From Actinomycetes bacterium (GTDB lineage: Bacteria > Actinomycetota > Actinomycetes > Actinomycetales > Cellulomonadaceae): a DNA stretch of 10,029 bases. Positions 1-5,517 of the stretch are shown in pieces; the first letter of the stretch is position 1, and every line of letters starts with the position of its first letter. The stretch covers positions 1 through 10,029 of the forward strand of contig JAEWGQ010000330.1 of assembly GCA_023388235.1 (NCBI GenBank). The letters are read 5' to 3'. The position numbers and the translations under genes were made by a program. The notes beneath the pieces are model-generated. The model worked only from the letters and a program-made list of their open reading frames with translations. It ran no database searches and had not been told where the DNA came from.

Positions 1-829
1 CCGCACGGCCGCGCGCCGCGTCGGCCTCCGCGAGCACCGCCGTCGCCGGGACGCCCACCGCGCGCACCCCGACGCTGCCCACGGCCAGGCCGTCGACGGC
101 ACGCCCCGTGCGCGCCCCGCGGATCGCCTGACCGGCCCCGGACCACAGGAACGCCCCGACCAGCGCACCCCAGGCGACGGCCACGAAGTCCGGCCGCGCG
201 CCCTGCAGCAGCGGCACCAGCAGCACCCAGGCGGCGAACGCGACCGCGACGACGCGCCCCGCCCACCCGGCGACCAGCGTCGCCCGGCGCCGGTCGCCCG
301 ACACGCCCCAGACGACGGCCTCGAGCACCTGGCCGCCGTCCAGCGGCAGCCCCGGGACCAGGTTGAACACGCCCACGAACCCGTTGGCGTACGCCGCGGC
401 GACCAGCACGGTGGCGGCGACGCCGAACGGGTCGACCGCCCGGGCCAGCAGCGTGAACACCAGAGCGAGCAGCAGGTTCGCGAGCGGCCCGACCACCGCG
501 ACCAGGCCGCTGCTCAGCGGGGTGATCCGGCCGCCGTACGCCGTGTGCCCGCCGATCAGCGTGAGCGCGTACTCGTGCACGTGCAGCCCCCGCGACCGCG
601 CGGTCAGGCCGTGCGCCAGCTCGTGCACCAGGATCGACACGAGCAGCAGCACCGCGATCACGAGGGCGACCACGTACGTCGACCCCGTGCCCAGCCACGG
701 CGCGCGCACCCGCACGGTCGGCGCGAACACCAGCGCGATGAGCGCCACCATGAGCAGGCTGCTCGGCGTCAGGACGACCGGCGACCCGGCCACCCGCCCC
801 ACGACCCAGCCGCGCGTCCGGTTCTCCAC
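1..829 (-). CDS. Site-2 protease family (M50) membrane zinc metalloprotease, C-terminus cut by window edge
   Basis: Polytopic intramembrane metalloprotease of the S2P/Rip family, expected to cut membrane-bound substrates such as anti-sigma factors; the substrate is unknown. From the GTG at 829 the frame stays open to base 1 (276 codons, incomplete). Zinc motif HELAH lies at residues 69-73 inside a hydrophobic stretch (about 53-68). The second signature, NLVPGLPLDGG, starts at N156, and its Asp (D164) is the third zinc ligand. Other hydrophobic segments are near residues 18-36, 107-122, 134-152 and 190-210. After about residue 250 the chain turns soluble and resembles the start of a CBS domain (a VGVPATAVLAEA-like segment), as in Rip3-type proteases; this domain call is tentative because the gene is truncated. 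The start is set by the TANNNT box 6 bases upstream, which leaves no room for a ribosome site. Family identity is firm; the biological target is not visible. Confidence 0.9.
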   Translation of the reverse strand, partial: MENRTRGWVVGRVAGSPVVLTPSSLLMVALIALVFAPTVRVRAPWLGTGSTYVVALVIAVLLLVSILVHELAHGLTARSRGLHVHEYALTLIGGHTAYGGRITPLSSGLVAVVGPLANLLLALVFTLLARAVDPFGVAATVLVAAAYANGFVGVFNLVPGLPLDGGQVLEAVVWGVSGDRRRATLVAGWAGRVVAVAFAAWVLLVPLLQGARPDFVAVAWGALVGAFLWSGAGQAIRGARTGRAVDGLAVGSVGVRAVGVPATAVLAEADAARGRA

Positions 830-835
830 CGGGCC

Positions 836-841
836 AGGCTA
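836..841 (-). promoter_or_regulatory. -10 box (TAGCCT) of a leaderless promoter for the M50 protease
   Basis: On the minus strand TAGCCT fits the actinobacterial TANNNT -10 consensus and is followed by 6 bases and then the GTG start at 829, so transcription would begin at or next to the start codon. No good -35 hexamer is seen at the expected distance. The call rests on spacing and on three similar arrangements in the window. Confidence 0.5.
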
Positions 842-994
842 CGGGGACGCGCGGGGTGCCCGGGTGGTGGCCCGGTCGGGCGGGCCCGGGCTGGGGGCCG
901 GGGCGCGTGGCCCGGGGCGATCAGGCGGGGCGGGTGGCCCGGCACCGGCCGTGCCCGCGGGTGCGCACGTGCCGGGCGTGTCGGTGGTCGCCCC

Positions 995-1000
995 TAGGCT
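995..1000 (+). promoter_or_regulatory. -10 box (TAGGCT) of a leaderless promoter for the RecB-like nuclease
   Basis: TAGGCT matches TANNNT and lies 7 bases before the GTG at 1008. No Shine-Dalgarno sequence precedes that GTG, consistent with a leaderless mRNA. The -35 region is GC-rich and unconvincing. It stands back to back with the protease promoter, leaving about 150 bases of G-rich sequence between the two -10 boxes in which I see no gene; a GCACGTGC palindrome at 965-972 is the only short symmetric site noted. Confidence 0.55.
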
Positions 1001-1007
1001 CGACACC

Positions 1008-1922
1008 GTGACGACCACCGACCCGCAGCTGCTCGCCCCCGTGTCCGTCGACGCCGCCGACGCGGGCGACGTCGAGGCCCCGGCCGAGCCGCGCGTGCCG
1101 GGCCTGTCCCCCTCGCGCGCGAACGACTTCCAGCAGTGCCCGCTGCTGTTCCGGCTCCGCGTCGTCGACAAGCGCCCGGAGCCCCCGAGCTCCGCCGCCG
1201 CGCGCGGCACGCTGGTGCACACGGTGCTCGAGCGCCTGTACGACCTGCCGCTGGGCGAGCGCACGCCGGCCGCCGCGCACGCGCTGGTCCCCGAGGCGTG
1301 GGACCGCCTGCTCGAGCGGTCGCCCGAGGTGACCACGCTGTTCGCATCGGACGACGAGCGCGAGGCGTGGCTCGGCACCGCCCGGCTGCTGCTCGACACC
1401 TACTTCACGCTGGAGGACCCGAACCGCCTGCAGCCCGGGGACCGCGAGCTCGCGGTCCGGACCCTGCTCGAGGACGGGCCCCAGCTGCGCGGCATCGTGG
1501 ACCGGCTCGACGTCGCCCCCGACGGCGCCCTGCGCGTGGTCGACTACAAGACGGGCCGGTCGCCGAACCCCGGCTTCGAGGGCTCGGCGCTGTTCCAGAT
1601 GCGCTTCTACGCCTACGTGCTGTGGCGCGAGCGCGGCGTCCTGCCGGCGATGCTCCAGCTCGTCTACCTGGGCGACGGGCAGATCCTGCGGCACGCCCCG
1701 TCGGAGGCGGAGATGCGCACGCTCGAGCTCCGGCTCCGGGCGCTGTGGTCGCAGATCGAGGAGGCCGCGCGGACCGGCGAGTGGCGTCCGCGCCGGTCGC
1801 GGCTGTGCGACTGGTGCGCGCACCAGGACGTGTGCCCGGCGTTCGGCGGCACCCCGCCGGAGATCCCCGAGGGTGCGGTCGAGCGCGCCCTCGGGATCAC
1901 CCCGCTGCCGCAGGCCTCCTGA
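1008..1922 (+). CDS. RecB-family PD-(D/E)XK exonuclease with Fe-S cluster cysteines
   Basis: A 304-residue stand-alone nuclease of the RecB/AddB/Cas4 fold (PDDEXK_1-like), probably a DNA exonuclease; no helicase part is present. The N-terminal segment LSPSRANDFQQCPLLF (residues 33-48) is the usual entry motif of this family and carries C44. GTLVH at 67-71 supplies the conserved His. GIVDRLD at 162-168 and VVDYKTG (D179, K181) form the metal-binding and catalytic core. Near the C-terminus C267, C270 and C276 are spaced CxxCx5C; with C44 they make the four-cysteine set that binds a 4Fe-4S cluster in AddB and Cas4. The GTG start at 1008 is preferred over far upstream in-frame starts because those run antisense through the protease gene and the promoter. 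Similar genes are found in other actinobacteria near tRNA methyltransferase and proteasome ATPase genes, so such genes may lie just left of this window (inference). The repair pathway served is unknown. Confidence 0.9.
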   Translation: MTTTDPQLLAPVSVDAADAGDVEAPAEPRVPGLSPSRANDFQQCPLLFRLRVVDKRPEPPSSAAARGTLVHTVLERLYDLPLGERTPAAAHALVPEAWDRLLERSPEVTTLFASDDEREAWLGTARLLLDTYFTLEDPNRLQPGDRELAVRTLLEDGPQLRGIVDRLDVAPDGALRVVDYKTGRSPNPGFEGSALFQMRFYAYVLWRERGVLPAMLQLVYLGDGQILRHAPSEAEMRTLELRLRALWSQIEEAARTGEWRPRRSRLCDWCAHQDVCPAFGGTPPEIPEGAVERALGITPLPQAS

Positions 1923-1945
1923 CGCGGGGACCGCGGACCCCCGGA

Positions 1946-2065
1946 ACGACCACGCCCCACCGGGCACCGCGGCCTCGCTGCACGACCGGGCACGACCGCG
2001 CGTCGCCCAGCACCGCGGCCTCGCTGCACGACCGGGCACGACCGTGCGCCACCGGGACCGTGGCC
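1946..2065. repeat. 46-bp tandem repeat, about 2.6 copies
   Basis: Units begin at 1946, 1992 and 2038 (period 46). Units 1 and 2 share a perfect 35-base block (1964-1998 and 2010-2044), with a diverged 11-base stretch between. Unit 3 is partial, drifts after about 2056 and has one base missing. The period is not a multiple of three and no reading frame on either strand uses it, so it is an intergenic minisatellite just after the nuclease stop. Two copies of the long block are too few and too close for a CRISPR array. Confidence 0.8.
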
Positions 2066-2089
2066 CCGGCGGCGCACCCGTCGCCCGTC

Positions 2090-2157
2090 CACCCGCCGCC
2101 GCTCCCCCCGCGGCGGCGGCACACCGTCACCCGCCGCCGCTCCCCCCGCGGCGGCGG
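2090..2157. terminator. Two identical GC hairpins between convergent genes, probable bidirectional terminator
   Basis: A 30-base unit occurs at 2090-2119 and again, identically, at 2128-2157 (period 38). Each can fold into a perfect 10-bp stem (CCGCCGCCGC with GCGGCGGCGG) around the loop TCCCCCC. They lie 8 bases beyond the minus-strand amidohydrolase stop and about 170 bases beyond the plus-strand nuclease stop. There is no T-tract, which is common for actinobacterial intrinsic terminators. Function is inferred from position and stem strength. Confidence 0.6.
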
Positions 2158-2164
2158 GAGCCCG

Positions 2165-3433
2165 TCACCCCGCCGGGAGCCAGGTCCGGACCGCGGTCAC
2201 GAGGGCCACGACCCCGTTGGTCAGCGTCGGCTCGATCACCGGCGCGTAGTGCGGCGAGTGGTTCGACGGCACCGTGAGCAGCGCGGGGTCCGTCATGTCG
2301 CCCGTCGTGAAGAGCGACGGGTCGGTCCCGCCCAGCAGCCAGTACGACAGCGGCGCCCCGGCCGCCGTGGCCAGCACCCCGACGTCCTCGCTGCCGGCAC
2401 CGGCCCCCGGGTCGAGGATCTTCGCCGGCCCGAGCCACGCCGCGAAGGCCTCCAGCGTCCGCCCGAGCGCGGCGGCGTCGTTGACCACCACGGGGAACCG
2501 CTCGATCTCCGTGATCTCGGGCTCCTGCGGGGCGCCGGCCGTCGCGGCCTCGCCCCGCACGATCCGCCCCACCGCGTCGAGGACCCGCTGGCGCACGTCG
2601 GTGTCGTACGTGCGGATGTTGAGCTGCAGCTCGGCCTCGCCGGGGATGACGTTGGCGGCGTCCCCGGCGTGCACCGAGCCGACGGTGAGCACGGTCGTCG
2701 CGGTGCTGGGCACCTCCCGCGACACCACGGTCTGCAGCCGCAGCACGGTCGCCGCCGCGATGACCACCGGGTCGATCGACGCCTCCGGCATGGAGCCGTG
2801 CGCGCCACGGCCGACCAGCCGCACCCGCAGCGAGTCCGACCCGGCGTACGACGCGCCCGCGTGCCCGGCGATCACGCCGGCCGGCAGCGGCGCGACGTGC
2901 TGCCCGAGGACGACGTCCGGCCGGGGGAACCGGTCGAACAGGCCGTCGTCGACCATCGCCTGCGCGCCCTGCCCGAGCTCCTCGGCCGGCTGGAACACGA
3001 CGAGCAGCGTCCCGGACCACCGCGTCCGGTCCTGCACCAGCGCGTGCGCGGCACCGAGCAGGCAGGTCGTGTGCAGGTCGTGGCCGCACGCGTGGTCCAC
3101 GGGCACGGTCTTGCCGCTCTCGTCCGTGGCCGTCTGCGTGCTGGCGTAGTCGAGGCCCGTCTCCTCACGGACCGGCAGCGCGTCCATGTCGGCCCGCACC
3201 AGCGCGGTCGGGCCCGCACCGTTGCGGAGCACGCCCACGACGCCCGTCCGGCCGACGCCCGTGGTCACGTCGAACCCGAGCGCGGTCAGGCGCTCGGCCA
3301 CCAGGCCGGCGGTGCGGGTCTCGTGGAACCCGAGCTCGGGGTGCCGGTGCAGGTCCTTGTAGAGGTCGGCGAGCCCCGGGTCGACGTCGACGCCCTCGTG
3401 CGCCGGCGTCGACCCGGTGGTGCTCGTCGTCAC
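2165..3433 (-). CDS. M20-family (M20D-like) amidohydrolase / metallopeptidase
   Basis: A 422-residue cytoplasmic metal hydrolase of the HipO/AbgB/ILL type, which remove acyl or amino-acid groups from small amides; the substrate here cannot be told from sequence. Visible family motifs in order: HRHPELGFHE (29-38), RADMDALPV (80-88), HACGHD (114-119, with metal ligands C116 and H118), FQPAEE (147-152, catalytic and ligand Glu pair E151-E152), GQH (H179) and SNHSPHY (H392). The lid or dimerisation domain should span about residues 185-300. Full length for the family, with no signal peptide. The GTG start at 3433 overlaps the stop of the upstream DUF1269 gene (GTGA, bases 3430-3433), which suggests translational coupling in one operon. 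The motif HACGHDLHTT has Leu-His where many relatives have Gly-His, a minor variation. The two tandem hairpins just beyond its stop probably end the transcript. Confidence 0.9.
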   Translation of the reverse strand: MTTSTTGSTPAHEGVDVDPGLADLYKDLHRHPELGFHETRTAGLVAERLTALGFDVTTGVGRTGVVGVLRNGAGPTALVRADMDALPVREETGLDYASTQTATDESGKTVPVDHACGHDLHTTCLLGAAHALVQDRTRWSGTLLVVFQPAEELGQGAQAMVDDGLFDRFPRPDVVLGQHVAPLPAGVIAGHAGASYAGSDSLRVRLVGRGAHGSMPEASIDPVVIAAATVLRLQTVVSREVPSTATTVLTVGSVHAGDAANVIPGEAELQLNIRTYDTDVRQRVLDAVGRIVRGEAATAGAPQEPEITEIERFPVVVNDAAALGRTLEAFAAWLGPAKILDPGAGAGSEDVGVLATAAGAPLSYWLLGGTDPSLFTTGDMTDPALLTVPSNHSPHYAPVIEPTLTNGVVALVTAVRTWLPAG

Positions 3434-3927
3434 GCGTCCTCCTCGAACGCCGTCCGCAGGCGGTCCTCGTCCTCGCGCGACAGGTTCGTCTGGATCAGCT
3501 CACCGGTGACGCCCTGCTCCTTGAGCGCGTGCAGCACGCGGTCCGGGACGGTCGTCGACGAGAGCACGAACAGCGCCGAGGTGCCCGGCGTGACCTTGCT
3601 GCGCACCGAGTCGATGAAGTCGTCGTCGATCCCGACGTCCGTCATCGCGCCGCCCAGGGCACCCGCCGCGGCCCCGACCGCCGCGCCGATGAGCGGCATG
3701 AAGAACAGCAGGCCGAACAGCAGGCCCCAGAACGTGCCGCCCAGCGCGCCGAGCGCCGTGAGGTTGGTGGCCTGCCGCGTCTTCGGCTTCTTCTTGTCCG
3801 GCGCCCACGACACGGTGGCGGCGTCGTGCACCTGGATGAGCTCCTGCTTCTGCAGCGCCATGAGCGCGTGCTCGGCCTGCTCCGCCCCCTCGGGGGTGTC
3901 GAACTTCCACACGCTGAGTGTCGCCAT
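3430..3927 (-). CDS. DUF1269-family glycine-rich membrane protein
   Basis: A 165-residue protein of the DUF1269 family, function unknown. Residues 1-50 form a small alpha/beta-looking domain (ATLSVWKFDTPEGAEQA) with a basic KKKPK patch near 45-49. Residues about 58-95 are a Gly/Ala-rich hydrophobic stretch with repeated GxxxG spacing, likely a membrane hairpin of the glycine-zipper kind. The rest is a soluble C-terminal domain (VTPGTSALFVLSS and following). The ATG at 3927 has a clear ribosome site, GAGGAG, at 3940-3935 on the minus strand, 7 bases upstream. Its stop overlaps the amidohydrolase start by 4 bases, so the two are made together. It follows the fluoride-channel pair by 75 bases, with a hairpin between. 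Membership is recognised from sequence pattern only; no activity can be assigned. Confidence 0.85.
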   Translation of the reverse strand: MATLSVWKFDTPEGAEQAEHALMALQKQELIQVHDAATVSWAPDKKKPKTRQATNLTALGALGGTFWGLLFGLLFFMPLIGAAVGAAAGALGGAMTDVGIDDDFIDSVRSKVTPGTSALFVLSSTTVPDRVLHALKEQGVTGELIQTNLSREDEDRLRTAFEEDA

Positions 3928-3956
3928 CGGTCGGCTCCTCGTCCGTCGTTCGTCCG

Positions 3957-3980
3957 GCCGCGCCCCGGTCGGGGTGCGGC
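3957..3980 (-). terminator. Hairpin between fluC and DUF1269 genes, possible terminator or attenuator
   Basis: GCCGCGCCCC and GGGGTGCGGC can pair around the loop GGTC: nine Watson-Crick pairs plus one G-T position, which would be a G-U wobble in plus-strand RNA but an A-C mismatch in minus-strand RNA. It lies 22 bases after the fluC stop at 4003 and upstream of the DUF1269 ribosome site. No TANNNT box is seen between it and that gene, so complete termination would leave DUF1269 without an obvious promoter. Partial termination is the likelier reading. Confidence 0.35.
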
Positions 3981-4002
3981 AGTCCCCTCGGGGGGCGGCG
4001 GC

Positions 4003-4380
4003 TCAGATCCGCTGACCCCAGAGGTAGCCCGCTGCGGCGAGGGCGATGCCGCTCGCCAGGACGCCCACGCCGTAGAGCAGGGCCGTCCCGTAGTGCCGTG
4101 CGCGCACCAGCTCGACCGTCTCGTAGCTGGCGGTGCTGAACGTCGTGTAGCCGCCGAGGAACCCGGTGCCGAGCACGAGGCTCAGCTCCGTGCCGACGAA
4201 CCGCCCGGCCACGAGCCCGGTGAGCAGGCCGAGCACGAACGAGCCGGGCAGGTTGATCAGGGCGGTCGGCCAGGGGAACGTCGAGGACACCCGCCTGCGG
4301 ATCAGCGCGTCCACCACGTACCGCAGCGCCGCGCCGACGCCGCCGGCGAGGCACAGCAGCACGAACGTCCCGGCGTTCAC
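4003..4380 (-). CDS. fluC: Fluoride ion channel FluC/CrcB, second gene of a pair
   Basis: A 125-residue four-helix membrane protein that lets fluoride leave the cell. Motifs: GGVGAALRY (13-21), the helix-2 signature INLPGSF with N43, and GTGFLGGYTTFST (71-83), which holds the threonines and the phenylalanine (F81) lining the fluoride path; the helix 3 break seen in FluC falls here. Length matches the family. The GTG start at 4380 overlaps the TGA of the partner gene (GTGA, 4377-4380), indicating translational coupling. In many Gram-positive bacteria two adjacent crcB genes encode oppositely oriented subunits of a heterodimer, and the same is inferred here. Toxic fluoride resistance is the expected role, and nothing suggests a link to the neighbouring urease. 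Confidence 0.93.
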   Translation of the reverse strand: MNAGTFVLLCLAGGVGAALRYVVDALIRRRVSSTFPWPTALINLPGSFVLGLLTGLVAGRFVGTELSLVLGTGFLGGYTTFSTASYETVELVRARHYGTALLYGVGVLASGIALAAAGYLWGQRI

Positions 4381-4886
4381 GCCGGCACCCCGCGACGTCC
4401 CCGCGCCCCGAGGGCCATCCCGGCCACCGTGGCCAGGGCGCCCACGAGCACGGTGCCGAACGCGTACACCAGACCGAGGCCGATGCGGTCGCGGTCCAGC
4501 AGCAGGACGGTGTCGGTCGCCAGGGAGCTGTACGTGGTGAAGCCGCCGCAGAACCCGGTGCCGAGCAGCAGCTTCAGGCGGGCCGCACGCGGCCCCGCGG
4601 GATCGCCGGCGGCACCTCGCGCGAGCGCCTGGTAGAGCCACCCCAGCAGGAAGGCGCCGACGACGTTGACGAGGCAGACGACCACCTCGACGCCCTCGAT
4701 CTCGGGCACCGCGAGCGAGATGCCCTCCCGGCCGGCCACACCGGCGACGCCGCCGGCGAGGACGACGGCGGCGGCACCCAGCCGCGGGCCCGGACGAGGT
4801 CGCGGCCGCGCCGCCCGGGCACGCCGTCCCGGCGGTCCGGGCGGCGCGTGCCGCGACCCGGTGAGACCCCCCTGCATTTCTCTCAC
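4377..4886 (-). CDS. fluC: Fluoride ion channel FluC/CrcB, first gene of the pair, with basic N-terminal extension
   Basis: Partner fluoride channel subunit, 169 residues from the GTG at 4886. The core has GGVAGVAGRE (45-54), LVNVVGAFLLG (N74) and GTGFCGGFTTYSS (109-121); Tyr119 stands where the partner has Phe81. Four hydrophobic helices follow the usual order. Residues 1-35 are an unusual Arg/Pro/Gly-rich stretch not needed by the family, whose members are about 125 residues long, so the true start is uncertain. GTG 4886 is chosen because a TANNNT box ends 6 bases before it, as at other genes here; ATG 4877 in the same frame would give 166 residues, and ATG 4913 lies upstream of the promoter. 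There is no fluoride riboswitch-like leader. It is coupled to the downstream fluC by the 4-base overlap. Confidence 0.88.
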   Translation of the reverse strand: MREMQGGLTGSRHAPPGPPGRRARAARPRPRPGPRLGAAAVVLAGGVAGVAGREGISLAVPEIEGVEVVVCLVNVVGAFLLGWLYQALARGAAGDPAGPRAARLKLLLGTGFCGGFTTYSSLATDTVLLLDRDRIGLGLVYAFGTVLVGALATVAGMALGARGRRGVPA

Positions 4887-4892
4887 GGGCCG

Positions 4893-4898
4893 ACCATA
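4893..4898 (-). promoter_or_regulatory. -10 box (TATGGT) of the fluC pair promoter, leaderless type
   Basis: On the minus strand TATGGT fits TANNNT and is followed by CGGCCC and then GTG at 4886. Seventeen bases upstream is TCGCCA, a 4-of-6 match to TTGACA, making this the best-supported promoter of the leaderless set. Confidence 0.55.
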
Positions 4899-4989
4899 GG
4901 ACGGCTCGTGCATTTTGGCGAGCCCGGGAATGCGAGGCCCCGGGCGTTGCCGCAGGTCCGGGGAACGGGCTGTCACGGGGTGCTTGACG

Positions 4990-5067
4990 GCTGAATTACC
5001 CCCGCGATGACAGCGGCCTCATCCGTCGCGGGTGAGTGACACCTCTGCAATTCAGCACAAAGGTGTC
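4990..5067. promoter_or_regulatory. Interleaved inverted repeats upstream of ureA, possible operator or competing RNA folds
   Basis: Three symmetric elements share this stretch. Pair A is GCTGAATT (4990-4997) with AATTCAGC (5049-5056), 8 of 8. Pair B is CCCGCGA (5001-5007) with TCGCGGG (5026-5032), nested inside A. Pair C is GACACCT (5038-5044) with AGGTGTC (5061-5067), 7 of 7, extended inward by CTG/CAG (5045-5047 and 5053-5055). A and C use overlapping bases, so they cannot form together. The predicted ureA transcript starts downstream near 5164, so protein binding to DNA is more likely than an RNA switch, unless an earlier start exists. A TTGACG hexamer at 4984-4989 abuts the left arm but has no matching -10. 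Confidence 0.45.
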
Positions 5068-5151
5068 CGTTTTGCGTCCGTGGTCACGACGGAACCCCAG
5101 GTGGGCGGCGTTTTCGACCGCACCACTTGCGCCCTGCGCCGCGACCGGAGG

Positions 5152-5157
5152 TAGTCT
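5152..5157 (+). promoter_or_regulatory. ureA: -10 box (TAGTCT) of the urease operon promoter
   Basis: TAGTCT fits TANNNT; TTGCGC at 5127-5132 is a weak -35 with a 19-base spacer. Transcription would start about 5163-5165. Six bases after the box is a GTG (5164) in frame with ureA, the same layout as the leaderless genes in this window. The mRNA also carries GGGAAAGG (5194-5201), a ribosome site 7 bases before the conserved ATG at 5209. Confidence 0.5.
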
Positions 5158-5208
5158 CGAAAGGTGGGCGCAGGGGGCGTTCACGCAAGGCCTGGGAAAG
5201 GTCGTCAG

Positions 5209-5514
5209 ATGAATCTCACGCCACGCGAGATCGACAAGCTCTACGTGTACCAGGTGGCCGAGCTCGCCCGTCGCCGGCGCGAGCGGGGCACCCGGCTGAA
5301 CCTGAGCGAGGCCCAGGCCCTGATCTCCGAGGCCATCCTCGAGGGCGCCCGCGACGGCAAGTCCGTCGCCGAGTGCATGGAGCTGGGCAAGCACGTCGTC
5401 TCCGAGTCCGACTGCATGCCCGGGGTGCGCGAGCGGCTGAGCCTGCTGCAGGTCGAGGCGACGTTCCCGGACGGCAGCAAGCTGGTGTCCTGCCACGACC
5501 CCGTCGCGGCCTGA
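5209..5514 (+). CDS. ureA: Urease gamma subunit UreA
   Basis: Smallest structural subunit of the cytoplasmic nickel enzyme urease, which hydrolyses urea to ammonia and carbamate. It is 101 residues, matching the family's usual 100. It starts [14 protein letters not shown], contains [24 protein letters not shown] in two adjacent blocks typical of UreA, and ends with [17 protein letters not shown], all strongly conserved. ATG 5209 is chosen because it has a good ribosome site and begins exactly at the family's conserved N-terminus. A GTG at 5164 would add 15 non-conserved residues, yet it sits at leaderless distance from the -10 box. It is the first gene of the operon, and only 3 bases separate its stop from the next ATG. 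It carries no active-site residues; it helps build the (alpha-beta-gamma) trimer. Confidence 0.96.
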   Translation: MNLTPREIDKLYVYQVAELARRRRERGTRLNLSEAQALISEAILEGARDGKSVAECMELGKHVVSESDCMPGVRERLSLLQVEATFPDGSKLVSCHDPVAA

Positions 5515-5517
5515 GCC

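Larger units (their letters stand above)
4887..5208. other. Divergent regulatory region between the fluC pair and the urease operon
   Basis: A 322-base region without a credible gene, clearly richer in A/T than its surroundings in places (AATT twice, ACAAAGG, GTTTTGCG). It holds the fluC promoter at its left end, a cluster of inverted repeats at 4990-5067, a small stem TCCGT/ACGGA at 5077-5093, and the ureA promoter and ribosome site at its right end. An in-frame extension of fluC to 4976 is rejected because it would cross the promoter. I find no recognisable nickel-repressor (NikR-type) palindrome and no tRNA or riboswitch consensus. Confidence 0.7.

Noticed and set aside
1964..2044. Possible CRISPR array
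   Set aside because: Only two full copies of the 35-base block with an 11-base gap; no regular unique spacers and no cas genes. It is a simple tandem repeat.
1136..4015. A plus-strand open frame of 959 codons
   Set aside because: It is an out-of-frame shadow: Arg/Ala/Pro-rich, with no motifs, overlapping the recognised nuclease, amidohydrolase and DUF1269 genes. Long empty frames are expected at this GC content.
4887..4976. N-terminal extension of fluC up to an upstream ATG
   Set aside because: It would run through the -10 box and adds residues with no family likeness.
4887..5040. Fluoride riboswitch ahead of the fluC pair
   Set aside because: The likely transcript starts at the GTG, leaving no leader, and I cannot find the crcB-motif core sequence in this stretch on the minus strand.
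5038..5080. NikR- or Nur-type nickel operator
   Set aside because: The inverted arms (GACACCT/AGGTGTC) do not match the GTATGA/TCATAC or TTGCAA-type boxes, so no specific nickel regulator can be named.
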